A stretch of DNA of 64,000 bases from Paraliobacillus zengyii (GTDB lineage Bacteria; Bacillota; Bacilli; Bacillales; Amphibacillaceae), in contig NZ_CP029797.1 of the NCBI RefSeq assembly GCF_003268595.1, positions 269,501 to 333,500 of the forward strand. The letters are read 5' to 3'. The notes beneath the pieces are model-generated. The model made no database searches. It saw only the letters and a program-made list of their open reading frames with translations, and was not told the DNA's origin. This document shows positions 17,233 through 25,871 of this stretch, in pieces. Every line of letters begins with the position of its first letter. Position 1 is the stretch's first letter. The position numbers and the translations under genes are program-made.

Positions 17233-18126
17233 ATGTATATCGTATTTGATATAGGAGGAACCTTTGTAAAGCATGCTCTTATGAGTAGCGACGGAAAAAT
17301 CATTAATGAAGGTAAATTTTCAACACCAAACAACAGCACAGATGTATTGATTGATCAAATGGTGGAAGTATTTAAATCGTCAACTGATCAAGTAAAGGGA
17401 ATTGCAATTAGTTGCCCAGGTATGATAGATGTGGATAGTGGAATAGTCTATCATGGAGGAAGTTTGACGTATTTACATAAGCAAAATTTATCTGAATTAG
17501 TAAGAAGTCGTTGCGGTGTTTCTGTATCAATAGAAAATGATGGAAAGTGTGCAGCGTTAGCTGAACTTTGGTTAGGTAGTGTAAAGGGGTATAAACATGC
17601 AGCTGTCCTTGTTCTCGGAACAGGTGTAGGCGGTGGTTTAATTATTGATGGAAAACTACATCGCGGAAGCAATTTAGCGGCAGGTGAAATGAGCTATATT
17701 ATGGACGGTTTCAAATTGGAAACAAATAAAGCGACGTTTGTTGGCTTATCCGGTTCTGCTGCTAGAATGGTTGACACAATTGTTAAAACTAAGAATTTAA
17801 GAGAAAATGATGGAGAAGCTGCGTTCTCATATATTGTTAATGGCGATGAAGAAGCAACAAATGTATTTAACGATTATTGCAAAAGTATAGCTGTTCAGAT
17901 TTTAAACTTACAGTATGTACTTGATCCAGATATCTTCGCAATTGGTGGTGGAATTAGTGTGCAACCAATTTTGTTAGATGGGATTAAGCAAGCAATTGAA
18001 GATATTAAACATGCTAATCCAATGCATGTTGCTACACCTTATGTTGTTACTTGTAAATTTCGTAGTGCGGCTAACCTTTATGGGGCTTTGTATCATTACT
18101 TACAACAATATGAAAAAGTGGAATAG
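17233..18126 (+). CDS. ROK-family sugar kinase lacking the zinc motif (BglK-like)
   Basis: 297 residues. The ATP phosphate site FDIGGTFVKHAL is at residues 4-15 and the catalytic region has SIENDGKCAALAELW and LVLGTGVGGGLIIDGKL. The usual CxCGxxGC zinc-binding segment of bacterial glucokinases is absent after AAGEMSYIM, as in the beta-glucoside kinase-like ROK proteins. It would phosphorylate a hexose or a beta-glucoside using ATP. GGGAGG precedes the ATG. Separated from the HAD gene by 56 bp in the same direction, so possibly one transcript. Confidence 0.85.
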   Translation: MYIVFDIGGTFVKHALMSSDGKIINEGKFSTPNNSTDVLIDQMVEVFKSSTDQVKGIAISCPGMIDVDSGIVYHGGSLTYLHKQNLSELVRSRCGVSVSIENDGKCAALAELWLGSVKGYKHAAVLVLGTGVGGGLIIDGKLHRGSNLAAGEMSYIMDGFKLETNKATFVGLSGSAARMVDTIVKTKNLRENDGEAAFSYIVNGDEEATNVFNDYCKSIAVQILNLQYVLDPDIFAIGGGISVQPILLDGIKQAIEDIKHANPMHVATPYVVTCKFRSAANLYGALYHYLQQYEKVE

Positions 18127-18130
18127 AAAG

Positions 18131-18172
18131 CGGTACCTAAAGATACAACGATTTTCTTTAGGTACCGTTTTT
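18131..18172 (+). terminator. Rho-independent terminator
   Basis: CGGTACCTAAAG pairs with CTTTAGGTACCG, followed by TTTTT; ends the HAD-ROK transcript. Confidence 0.9.
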
Positions 18173-18193
18173 ATTACTGGAACTCTTCTAAAT

Positions 18194-19024
18194 CTATTCC
18201 CATAAGAATTCAACGACAACTTTGTCTACTCCAGTATGTTCGTGTAGCCCAGAGTGTGTTGCGGTTTCATCATAAAAAATTTCTTTCTGCATTTGTTTCT
18301 CTTGTACGATATCTTCAATGCCTAAAGCACTTGATAAGCTAACAAGACCGTCTGTATCAGTTTCGTTTATTACCCCAGCAATGGCTAATACAGGTACCTG
18401 GGAGTTAAAATAATGTTTGTTTTTTATTAACTCTTCAAGTGCACTAGACTGTGTTTTTAAATCCACGGCAGCTTCACCACTATTTACTAAAAAGTAATTC
18501 GCTTGATCAATTCCTTTAAAAGGACTGCCTATCACAACCAGTTTTTGGATAGAAGGTGTTTGTGCTTCCTCTGTGTTTGTTAATATGAAGTTTGTTGCCG
18601 TTAAACCGCCCATAGAGTGACCAACTAAATTAACCTGTTGTATACCATAAACATCATATAAACGATGAAGTATGTCATGAACCCATTCAGTTTGCTGGTT
18701 TATGCTAGCTCTATTCTCTTGGAAAATCACTTGAACAAAAGGGTTCTCTTTTTCTGTTAGGTTTCCACTGATTGAAAGTTCTCCATTTGATAATACACGA
18801 ATTACCATCGTTTTTGATCCTACTTTTTGCTCTTCCAAACGAGTCAACATATTTTGAAAAGAACTTGGCCCACCTTTAAATCCATGAATAAATAAAGTTG
18901 GGGTAATTTCTGAGGTATCTTTTGACTGTATAGGATTAGAGTAAACCAATGCAAGACAAGTGAAGGAAAAGATAACAATTAGTATAGATACTAATTTACT
19001 TCTCTTAGATATGAATTTCTGCAT
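18194..19024 (-). CDS. Secreted or membrane-anchored DUF915 alpha/beta hydrolase
   Basis: 276 residues. Residues ~10-30 are a hydrophobic N-terminal signal or anchor. The catalytic core has TLFIHGFKGGPSSF (oxyanion region) and NLVGHSMGGLTATNF, where Ser in GHSMGG is the nucleophile; the Asp and His are expected near ETDTDGLVSL and SGLHEHTGVD. DUF915 proteins are cell-surface esterase/lipase-like hydrolases of Firmicutes. Substrate unknown. Convergent with the ROK kinase; 30 bp after the alcohol dehydrogenase gene, possibly co-transcribed with it. Confidence 0.85.
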   Translation of the reverse strand: MQKFISKRSKLVSILIVIFSFTCLALVYSNPIQSKDTSEITPTLFIHGFKGGPSSFQNMLTRLEEQKVGSKTMVIRVLSNGELSISGNLTEKENPFVQVIFQENRASINQQTEWVHDILHRLYDVYGIQQVNLVGHSMGGLTATNFILTNTEEAQTPSIQKLVVIGSPFKGIDQANYFLVNSGEAAVDLKTQSSALEELIKNKHYFNSQVPVLAIAGVINETDTDGLVSLSSALGIEDIVQEKQMQKEIFYDETATHSGLHEHTGVDKVVVEFLWE

Positions 19025-19054
19025 TGGCTCTCATCCTTTCTAAAATAAACGTAA

Positions 19055-20137
19055 CTATCTGAAGTTGTTTTCTAAATAATCTAATGCAATAATAACATCT
19101 TTTGTACTAAAATCACCCATTAATTGTAGCGATTCTTTAGGATTAATTGCGTGCTCAGCAATTATATTCCTTGCTTTCGTTTGATTTGTAGTAATGCCTA
19201 AATCCGTAAACTTAGTAGGAAAATCTAGCTGTGTATAAAAGTCTACTAATGAAGTTATTTCATCTACACGTTTTTCAATTGCAAGTTGGACTAGTATGCC
19301 GTAAGCTACCTTATGTCCGTGTAATATGTGATGTGTCTCATTAATATAGCTTAATCCATTATGAATAGCATGTGCACCTGCTATTCTACCATAGCGTCCA
19401 GCAAATCCACCAACAGTTCCTGATAACATAATAATAGCTTCGATTACTTTTGTGAATGCAGGTGTGACTTCCCCTCGTTCACTACTCTTGACTGCTTGAT
19501 TACCATCTTCAAGTAAGATGTCTCGTAAGTAAACAGACTGATTTAGACCTGCTTGAACCATTAAAGACTGTGCTTTTTCATCAGCAGCATAACGTATAAT
19601 AGCTTCAGCTTCATACCATTTTGCAAGTGTGTCTCCAATCCCGCTTTTTAGATAAGTAATAGGTGCGTTTATTAAAAAGGCAGGATCAATTAAGGTGAGC
19701 GAGCTTGAATTGGTATGGTATGCAACCTTAAGGAATGCACCATCCGGAGTATAGATAGCACTTAACGGTGTCGCTGCAGCACACGTTCCGGCTACTGTCG
19801 GAATAGTCATGAATTCTATCTCTAGTTGATCAGCAACTGATTTTGCTGTGTCTAATATGATTCCGCCGCCAATTCCAATTATTACGTCAGCTTGACTTAC
19901 TTTACTTGCAATATCTTTAATTGCTTTTGGTGAACTATATCCGTCATGTTGAATCACTGTCACATTATTAGGGACAGCTTCAACGTAATCAATAAATGCT
20001 TGATAAGATTTAAATCCGGTTACAATTGTTGGGTTAGTAAATCCTTCTATAAATTCAGCGAAATTCTTTAGTATTCCATCCTGACAAATATAACGATTTG
20101 GACCACTTCTTACAATATCCTCTGGTTGAACGCTCAT
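19055..20137 (-). CDS. Iron-containing alcohol dehydrogenase, GldA/YbdH group
   Basis: 360 residues. The NAD-binding GIGGGIILDTAKSVAD is near residue 95 and the substrate-side TIPTVAGTCAAATPLSAIY near 120. Expected metal ligands are Asp in SGIGDTLAKWYEAE and His residues in AHAIHNGLSY and HGHKVAYGIL, all present. It belongs with glycerol dehydrogenase-like enzymes and the 2-oxoacid/hydroxycarboxylate reductase HcxA (YbdH); the substrate cannot be fixed. AGGAGG precedes the ATG. The upstream ~200 bp hold no gene. Confidence 0.83.
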   Translation of the reverse strand: MSVQPEDIVRSGPNRYICQDGILKNFAEFIEGFTNPTIVTGFKSYQAFIDYVEAVPNNVTVIQHDGYSSPKAIKDIASKVSQADVIIGIGGGIILDTAKSVADQLEIEFMTIPTVAGTCAAATPLSAIYTPDGAFLKVAYHTNSSSLTLIDPAFLINAPITYLKSGIGDTLAKWYEAEAIIRYAADEKAQSLMVQAGLNQSVYLRDILLEDGNQAVKSSERGEVTPAFTKVIEAIIMLSGTVGGFAGRYGRIAGAHAIHNGLSYINETHHILHGHKVAYGILVQLAIEKRVDEITSLVDFYTQLDFPTKFTDLGITTNQTKARNIIAEHAINPKESLQLMGDFSTKDVIIALDYLENNFR

Positions 20138-20321
20138 TGTTATTTCCTCCTGTACAATAAATAAATTACTTTCTATTGTACAGCTTCTACTTTAACAAAA
20201 ACATAGATTATGCATGTTTATTTAAAAAATTATAAACACCCTCCAAAACAATGCCTTGCTTAACAGTAATCATCAACTGAGACGTAACAGAATTACTTGA
20301 CCCGCTTCTCAAGTAAAATTG

Positions 20322-20412
20322 ACTCCCTTTCCGCAGGCACGGCTTCAGCTAACTCGAAAACTAAGAACGTTTCCGAGTGGATCTTCAGCCCGTGCTGTTC
20401 CTGCAGGAGTGT
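20322..20412. repeat. Long hairpin repeat, copy 1
   Basis: CTTTCCGCAGGCACGGCTTC at the left and CAGCCCGTGCTGTTCCTGC, AGGAGT at the right are complementary arms around AT-rich loop sequence. It is a member of the dispersed hairpin repeats seen in many Bacillaceae genomes, which are non-coding and of unknown role. Two further copies lie at 20498-20632 and 20775-20858. Confidence 0.7.
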
Positions 20413-20497
20413 CGCCAATTTCACTTGATACGCTAGTTAGAAGAAATAAACAACAATATTCACTATGAAGAATTAGGTTATCCAGGAATGAAGCAAG

Positions 20498-20632
20498 TGG
20501 CCTTTCTGTGGGCATAGTCTCAAGTTTCATTGGTAAAGAAAAACACTTTACCAAGTAGAGATTCAGCTTTTGGGGTGCATCACAATTACTCATCCCATCG
20601 AAAACATGTGCTGTTCCCACTAGAGTTTCATC
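20498..20632. repeat. Long hairpin repeat, degenerate copy 2
   Basis: Contains CCTTTCTGTGGGCATAG, GGTAAAG...CTTTACCAAGT, GATTCAGC and TGTGCTGTTCCCACTAGAG in the same order as copy 1 but with many changes. Short open frames crossing it are not considered genes. Confidence 0.5.
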
Positions 20633-20774
20633 CATTTGCTTCCTTCGCTAGCTTGAAGAAAAACTGTAATTGTAATGTAGAATATAAACAATTGATAAGC
20701 TTGTCTTTAAGCTAAAGTGTCATTATTCCATACGCAATCATCATGTAGAATCTGAACTAGCTTTGGAAATATAC

Positions 20775-20858
20775 GTAGACTCCTGTGGGAACAGCACGGG
20801 CTGAAGATCCACTTAGTAAAGCTTTTTTTGCTTTACTAAGTTAGCTGAAGCCGTGCCC
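20775..20858. repeat. Long hairpin repeat, copy 3, left part interrupted by the IS
   Basis: In opposite orientation to copies 1-2: GACTCCTGTGGGAACAGCAC, then CTGAAGATCC, an ACTTAGTAAAGC/GCTTTACTAAGT stem, and GCTGAAGCCGTGCCC. The right arm (CACGGAAAGCGGAGTATAC) continues after the IS at 22443-22461, showing that the element was intact before insertion. Confidence 0.75.
20849..20858. repeat. IS target-site duplication, left
   Basis: AGCCGTGCCC directly precedes the left inverted repeat and is repeated exactly at 22434-22443 after the right one. Confidence 0.9.
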
Positions 20859-22433
20859 CATAGTCGTCAAGCTAAGCACTACGGTTTAAAGAACTAGAAA
20901 AATACGATACCCTAACGGATAAGAAATAGTTATTTGGAGGGGATGTCGATGTATTTCAAGAAAGAAATGGAGCCATTTATTCAAGGCATTCATCAAGTGT
21001 TATCAGTCTCTGAGGTGCGTCAATGGGCGCGTGAAATAGGCTTTGTTCAACGCCAAAATAAATTAAAGCCAGAAGATTTCTTAAGTATTTGTGCCTTTTT
21101 AAAAGAAACAGTAGGCTCTAGTGGTTTGGGGAATCTATGTTCAAGTATCACGCGCATATCCGGTGCGGATATATCTAAACAGGCCCTACATCAACGTTTC
21201 GATGCGAAAGGTGTTGCCTTTCTCCAGGGGATTTTTAATCAACTAGCTGAACAACAAGCTATTTTTATGCGTCCATTATATATAGATCATTTATTTTCTC
21301 GTATCCGTATTTTAGACGCCACTTCTTTTGGTGTACCTAAAAATGATCCAGATCACCCGGATGGTGCCAAAATCCAATTAGAATATGAACTATTTGAAGG
21401 GAAATTTCTGCATACATTCCTTTATGACCAAACAAAAAGCGACCAACATGCAGCACGGGAATTGGCAGACACAATTGAACCAGGAGATCTTATCTTGCGC
21501 GATTTGGGTTACTTTTCTGGGGAACACTTGAAGAAAATAGATCGTGCAGGTGGCTTTTATATCTCACGTGTCCCTGCCAATATGACGTTTTGGACATGGG
21601 ATAAAAAAGGGAAGATGATGCAAATCAAACCAGAAGAAGATGCAAAAAAATTGGGACATGGAGAAGCGATAGATTATGGGCACATTCAAATCGGAAAGAA
21701 AGGGAAAAACACACTCCAAACACGTCTGGTCGTGCAACAATTAACCGAGGAACAAAAAAAGAAAAGAGAGGGGTATTTACAAAAGAGAAGGCGGAAAGGG
21801 GGTCACACCCAATCCGCCACCAAAAAAAATCAAATCCAAATCCTTGCCACCAATATAACATCGGATCAGGTAGAGATGCAAGAGCTATATCCGATTTATT
21901 CGTTGCGTTGGCAAGTGGAAATTCTATTTAAAACATGGAAATCATTGTTTCATATCGACAAGGTGCGCGCAATGAATCCTGAACGGTTTGCGTGCCATTT
22001 ATATGGTACGTTAATTCATATTCTTCTATCATCTATGATTGCTTTTCAATGTCGGTATTATCTTTATCAGAAGCATCAGATCGAAAGCAGTGAGTTCAAA
22101 TCTATCGATCATGTGAAAAGTGCCATTGAAGAGGATCAAGGCCAAGCGTTGTATCATAGCGATTCCTTTATTACATTGATAAAGAATATCTATCAAAATG
22201 TCTACAGGCATGGAAGGAAAGATCATCGCTATAAGCATAAGAGTCCTTTTGATATTCTAAATCTTGCGTATGAAAGAACCGTTAAAGCAGCATAGAACAA
22301 CTGTATAAAATTTCCACAATAAAGCAGGAAACGCTTCTTATTTACCTTGTTGTAAAATAATTCAATATTTAGTAAAAAGTTGTTTGGACACTGTTTTGTT
22401 TTTCTATATTTTATCCTTAGCTTGACGGCTATG
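20859..22433. mobile_element. Complete IS4-family insertion sequence, 1575 bp
   Basis: The ends are inverted repeats matching at 17 of 18 positions: CATAGTCGTCAAGCTAAG at 20859-20876 and the complement of CATAGCCGTCAAGCTAAG at 22416-22433. A 10-bp direct repeat flanks both ends, within the 9-12 bp range usual for IS4-type elements. A single intact transposase gene occupies the interior. It inserted into a hairpin repeat; intact ends and identical target duplications suggest a fairly recent insertion. Confidence 0.93.
20949..22295 (+). CDS. IS4-family DDE transposase
   Basis: About 448 residues, full length. The first catalytic Asp is in RILDATSFGVP, the second in DLILRDLGYFSGEHL, and the Glu lies in YSLRWQVEILFKTWK, which satisfies the IS4 signature Y-x2-R-x3-E-x6-K. 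GGAGGGG at 20936-20942 supports ATG 20949 rather than the upstream TTG or ATG. No frameshift or stop is present, so it could be active. Confidence 0.93.
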   Translation: MYFKKEMEPFIQGIHQVLSVSEVRQWAREIGFVQRQNKLKPEDFLSICAFLKETVGSSGLGNLCSSITRISGADISKQALHQRFDAKGVAFLQGIFNQLAEQQAIFMRPLYIDHLFSRIRILDATSFGVPKNDPDHPDGAKIQLEYELFEGKFLHTFLYDQTKSDQHAARELADTIEPGDLILRDLGYFSGEHLKKIDRAGGFYISRVPANMTFWTWDKKGKMMQIKPEEDAKKLGHGEAIDYGHIQIGKKGKNTLQTRLVVQQLTEEQKKKREGYLQKRRRKGGHTQSATKKNQIQILATNITSDQVEMQELYPIYSLRWQVEILFKTWKSLFHIDKVRAMNPERFACHLYGTLIHILLSSMIAFQCRYYLYQKHQIESSEFKSIDHVKSAIEEDQGQALYHSDSFITLIKNIYQNVYRHGRKDHRYKHKSPFDILNLAYERTVKAA

Positions 22434-22443
22434 AGCCGTGCCC
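22434..22443. repeat. IS target-site duplication, right
   Basis: Exact copy of the 10 bp at 20849-20858. The right arm of the interrupted hairpin repeat follows directly to about 22461; 22462-22537 shows nothing else. Confidence 0.9.
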
Positions 22444-22537
22444 ACGGAAAGCGGAGTATACTTCCAAGGCGGTATGTTACGTCGCAGTTTCTATCACTTG
22501 CGATGTTACAGGGTAATGCGGCTTACTAATAAACAAT

Positions 22538-22566
22538 AAAAAAGAGCCTTCGGTTAAGGAAGGCTC
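22538..22566 (-). terminator. Terminator of the CMD-family gene
   Basis: GAGCCTTC and GAAGGCTC form the stem; on the minus strand it is followed by six T. Confidence 0.85.
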
Positions 22567-22571
22567 AAAAG

Positions 22572-22949
22572 TTAATGTGTTTGTTGTGAAAAATATTGAT
22601 ATGCTTCCATTGTTAGAGTAACGCCTTGTGCAAATGCGGCGCCTCCACCTAATGCAGCACTTACACCGATAGTTTCGGTAATTTCTTCTTCAGAAGCACC
22701 ATGCTCAATGGCACCTTTCGTATGGTAGATAATACAATATTCGTCTTGAGCATAAATACTGATTCCAAGTGCAATAAGTTGTTTTTCTTTTTCTGCAATA
22801 GAACCACCTTCAAAACAAGCATCTGTAAAATCCATATAATGTTGGGTGATCTTAGGTAAATGCTCTTTTAAATGACTTGTTCCTTCTTTGTAGTCAAAAA
22901 TAGCTTGATCAAAAAAATTTTCAAAGGTTTCTTGTTGAGGTTCTTCCAT
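22572..22949 (-). CDS. Carboxymuconolactone decarboxylase (AhpD-like) family protein
   Basis: 125 residues, all-helical CMD fold. The family's active segment CEYCxxxHxxxAxxxGATEEEI appears here as DEYCIIYHTKGAIEHGASEEEI: the first Cys of the CxxC pair is replaced by Asp, while the second Cys and the His remain. This argues against a classical disulfide-reducing AhpD activity. Role unknown. GGCGGGAT precedes the ATG weakly. Followed by its own terminator. Confidence 0.8.
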   Translation of the reverse strand: MEEPQQETFENFFDQAIFDYKEGTSHLKEHLPKITQHYMDFTDACFEGGSIAEKEKQLIALGISIYAQDEYCIIYHTKGAIEHGASEEEITETIGVSAALGGGAAFAQGVTLTMEAYQYFSQQTH

Positions 22950-23094
22950 TTCATCCCGCCTTTTATTTTCAATAATAGTTAGAGTTTACAATTAGAAAAA
23001 GATTATACGTAGAATCTGTTTTCAGTTTAAAAAAGCATGTAAAGGGTAACTAATTACTATAGATGAGCTTTATATTTAAGGAGATGATAAGAAT

Positions 23095-23250
23095 ATGGAA
23101 CAAAATAAAGATGTAGAAATAGAGAAGAGAGAGAAGAAATCTGATTCGAGTAAGGTAGGTGTAGCGTTAATAAAATATACTACCTATCTAATTATATTTT
23201 TTGGTATTATATGGTTTTTAATTACTTATGTATTTGGACAACTTTTATAA
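23095..23250 (+). CDS. Small membrane protein, 51 residues, unknown
   Basis: Starts at ATG with AAGGAG upstream: MEQNKDVEIEKREKKSDSSK is a charged head, followed by a hydrophobic helix (YLIIFFGIIWFLITYVFG) near the C-terminus. A clean terminator follows directly. The good start, gene-like spacing and terminator make it a real single-pass membrane protein; the family was not recognised. Confidence 0.7.
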   Translation: MEQNKDVEIEKREKKSDSSKVGVALIKYTTYLIIFFGIIWFLITYVFGQLL

Positions 23251-23259
23251 GGAAACGGA

Positions 23260-23292
23260 AGCGCCATAGTGAGCCTGCTATGGTGCTTTTTT
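23260..23292 (+). terminator. Rho-independent terminator
   Basis: GCGCCATAG pairs with CTATGGTGC (one wobble) followed by TTTTTT. The 290 bp after it up to the XapX gene hold no gene; an imperfect dyad ATTGT/ACAAT at 23526-23542 may be a leader hairpin or operator. Confidence 0.85.
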
Positions 23293-23585
23293 AATTCCGA
23301 TTCAAACCTTTAACAAAAATCTCACTTCAAAATTGACGGGATTGAAACGGTTTAAGCGGGATTAAGAGGAGATTAACAATCCAATTGATTTAACTAATAA
23401 GCCGTGATGGAGAGTGAAAATCCGCACTAATTGGAGTTTCAGTTTGTTTAATATACTGTGTTTTTGAGTATCAAATAGATTGATGTATGTTATTATTATT
23501 ATGTTATAGGAACAGCTTAAGGCGTATTGTTGTTGGGACAATAGCGCAAAATAAAGTCATCAAAAGATAAGTAAGGAGAATAACA

Positions 23586-23756
23586 ATGAAGGAATTATTT
23601 CTAAGTTTAGTGGCAGGCATGATTATTGGTATCGTATTTAAGTTTTTACGGCTACCATTACCAGCTCCACCAGTTTTAGCAGGGGTTTTAGGAGTTGCGG
23701 GTGTATATTTTGGTGGAACTCTGGTAGATTGGATATATAAAACATTTTCAATGTGA
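23586..23756 (+). CDS. XapX-domain (DUF1427) small membrane protein
   Basis: 56 residues: two hydrophobic segments around the conserved [21 protein letters not shown] stretch (positions 22-41) that defines XapX proteins, here including the LPxPAPP core. AAGGAG precedes the ATG. XapX is named from the E. coli xanthosine utilisation locus; its biochemical role is unknown. It lies 13 bp before deoC in the same direction, so an operon linking it to deoxyribonucleoside breakdown is likely. Confidence 0.85.
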   Translation: MKELFLSLVAGMIIGIVFKFLRLPLPAPPVLAGVLGVAGVYFGGTLVDWIYKTFSM

Positions 23757-23769
23757 AAGGATTGATAAC

Positions 23770-24438
23770 ATGGAAGAATTAGCTAATAAGATTGATCATA
23801 CAATTTTGAAAGCTGATACGACGAAAGCGCAAGTATTACAAGTATGTGAAGAGGCAAAAGAACATGGTTTTTATTCTGTTTGTATAAATCCTACTTGGGT
23901 AGAGGAAACCAATCAAGCTTTAAGCGATTCAGACGTTAAAGTATGTACTGTTATTGGATTTCCTTTAGGAGCAACTACATCAGAAGTAAAGGCAATTGAA
24001 ACTTCTGACGCAATCCGTAAAGGTGCTAATGAAATTGATATGGTTATTAATATTGGCAAGTTGAAGAGTGGCGATTATACGGTTGTAGAAACAGATATAA
24101 AAGCTGTTGTAGCTGCAGCAAAAGACAAAGCATTAGTAAAGGTTATTATTGAAACGTCCTTGTTAACAGATGAAGAAAAAGTAAAAGCATGTGAACTTGC
24201 AGTACAAGCTGGGGCTGATTATGTAAAAACTTCTACTGGCTTTTCGACTGGAGGAGCAACTGTCGAAGATATCGCGTTAATGCGTAAAACAGTAGGACCA
24301 AATATTGGTGTTAAAGCTTCTGGTGGGGTACGTGATCGTGAAACAGCGATAGCGTTGGTAAAAGCTGGTGCATCTAGACTGGGAGCAAGCTCTGGTATTG
24401 CGATTATAAAAGATGAATTAGGAACCAGTGATTATTAA
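23770..24438 (+). CDS. deoC: Deoxyribose-phosphate aldolase
   Basis: 222 residues, the usual class I DeoC length. It cleaves 2-deoxyribose 5-phosphate to glyceraldehyde 3-phosphate and acetaldehyde in nucleoside catabolism. Visible: [11 protein letters not shown] at the N-terminus, [32 protein letters not shown], the Schiff-base Lys in [19 protein letters not shown], and [20 protein letters not shown] with the second conserved Lys, then a [10 protein letters not shown] phosphate site. AAAGG lies before the ATG. Neither deoR nor the nucleoside transporter or phosphorylase is next to it. Confidence 0.97.
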   Translation: MEELANKIDHTILKADTTKAQVLQVCEEAKEHGFYSVCINPTWVEETNQALSDSDVKVCTVIGFPLGATTSEVKAIETSDAIRKGANEIDMVINIGKLKSGDYTVVETDIKAVVAAAKDKALVKVIIETSLLTDEEKVKACELAVQAGADYVKTSTGFSTGGATVEDIALMRKTVGPNIGVKASGGVRDRETAIALVKAGASRLGASSGIAIIKDELGTSDY

Positions 24439-24450
24439 CTAAAAGTTGGA

Positions 24451-24495
24451 AATAGGATGTATATTCGCTTGTAAAGCGTATGTGCATCCTATTTT
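24451..24495 (+). terminator. Terminator of the xapX-deoC unit
   Basis: AATAGGATG pairs with CATCCTATT, with additional pairing TTCGC/GCG inside, followed by TTTTG. Confidence 0.8.
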
Positions 24496-24594
24496 GTTAG
24501 ATGTAACAACCGAAATTAAGATTCTAGAGAAACAAAGTCTCGTCAGCAAAAGAAAAACCTATTGCTTAATGAATTCTGATTTATAATGTAGCAT

Positions 24595-24630
24595 ATAAAA
24601 AACGTCTTTTGAGTATAATTCAAAAGACGT
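24595..24630 (-). terminator. Terminator for the small minus-strand gene
   Basis: ACGTCTTTTGA and TCAAAAGACGT form a perfect stem; on the minus strand it is followed by TTTTTTATA. Confidence 0.85.
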
Positions 24631-24649
24631 CATCATCCATAATAGTGAC

Positions 24650-24790
24650 TTAGGAAACTGATTCGAATATTATTGGTGTTGGATCTGTATCCATGAATGG
24701 TTTATTATTGTTGCGTGTAGTTAATCTGTCAATCAAGGAAATGACTTTAAAAGTAATTAATATAACAGCTAAAAGAAGAAATAATAACAT
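24650..24790 (-). CDS. Small membrane protein, 46 residues, unknown
   Basis: ATG at 24790: MLLFLLLAVILITFKVISLI is a membrane helix, followed by DRLTTRNNNKPFMDTDPTPI and a short tail. GAAAGGGG is about 10 nt upstream, and a strong terminator lies 20 bp after the stop, so this is probably expressed. No family recognised. The surrounding 24500-25064 interval is otherwise AT-rich and empty. Confidence 0.55.
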   Translation of the reverse strand: MLLFLLLAVILITFKVISLIDRLTTRNNNKPFMDTDPTPIIFESVS

Positions 24791-25064
24791 ATTCAACTAG
24801 CCCCTTTCAAAACAAAAATGTTTAAATATAAATGAATTCCTCTATATAATACCAAATAATACGTATAAGTAAAGAAATATATTGAGATTCTTTTATATTC
24901 TTTTAATTACTTAACTATATGCTTGATTTCTCGTATTTATAAGTAACATAATCTAACAACTTCAAAAGGTAAAATCGAGCATAAATATTGCAATTTAAAT
25001 TGAGTTATGCTATTTTATTTAGCAAAATACTTTTCTTTTGAATTAGGATTAGGAGGTAGAGAAA

Positions 25065-25604
25065 ATGAGAAATGTCACTATAGAAAAGCTGTTTGTTCAT
25101 CCAATTGTTCAAAAGTATGTCGGAAGATCCGGAATGGAACATGCCATCACAGTTGCCGAAAAAGCTGTTGATATAGCAGTTAAAAAGAATGTGAATCCAG
25201 ATCTTGCAGCAAAAGCAGGTCTCTTACATGATATTGGTCATTATAAATGGTATCAAAATGGTGAATGGAACTTTGAACTTTATAAAGAAAATGATATTCA
25301 TGCAATTAAAGGAGCAGAACGAGCACATAAGTTATTAGTAAGGTGTAACGAGAATTTGCAAGATGCAAAAGAAATTGCTTTGGCAATTTTACTGCACACA
25401 GATTCGTATTTACCAGATGGAGAATTGCATTTAAGGCCATTACAAAAAATCGTTGCAGAAGCGGATACTTCAGATGAAGAAACTGGTGGTGCACACCATT
25501 ACCGAGAAATTGATTATGAAACCGCTCTTGATCGAGTTAAACGTTTAGACAGGAAAATAGACGATTTAATAAATATGACAGAAAATGCCGAACAACATAA
25601 TTAA
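25065..25604 (+). CDS. HD-domain phosphohydrolase
   Basis: 179 residues. The metal-binding HD motif is AGLLHDIGHYKW near residue 50, with an upstream His in GMEHAITVAEKA and a downstream His/Asp in AILLHTDSYLP and KIVAEADTSDEE, which completes the H-HD-D set. Such proteins hydrolyse phosphate esters of nucleotides or related compounds. No substrate can be assigned. TAGGAGGT precedes the ATG. An inverted repeat TTTCTTTATT/AATAAAGAAA (25683-25719) follows, and 25605-25871 holds no gene. Confidence 0.82.
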   Translation: MRNVTIEKLFVHPIVQKYVGRSGMEHAITVAEKAVDIAVKKNVNPDLAAKAGLLHDIGHYKWYQNGEWNFELYKENDIHAIKGAERAHKLLVRCNENLQDAKEIALAILLHTDSYLPDGELHLRPLQKIVAEADTSDEETGGAHHYREIDYETALDRVKRLDRKIDDLINMTENAEQHN

Positions 25605-25871
25605 TCCTTCAATCCCCTAAAATACCACTTACAATTAAGAAGAATAGTGCCAATAAACCTTTTGTCTGTTGCCTCTCATCGATTTCTTTATTTTTCTTTT
25701 AACAAGAAGAATAAAGAAAGTTACATATCCTCTACATCAACTTGTAAGAGTGTAAAAAATCCCCTTTTAAAATACTAATATTACCTTTTGATAATTAAAT
25801 TGTGATAAACTAAGGGAATAAATATAGAAAATTTTAGTGGACGCTCAATTTGGTTGCGAAGGTGTGATGGA

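Noticed and set aside
20345..20635. 96-codon minus-strand open frame and a 61-codon plus-strand frame
   Set aside because: Both run across hairpin repeat copies, lack an SD and have no recognisable protein features.
23293..23585. Riboswitch or T-box leader before the XapX-deoC genes
   Set aside because: No known conserved element (T-box GGTGG, purine or other riboswitch cores) could be recognised; only a weak dyad is present.
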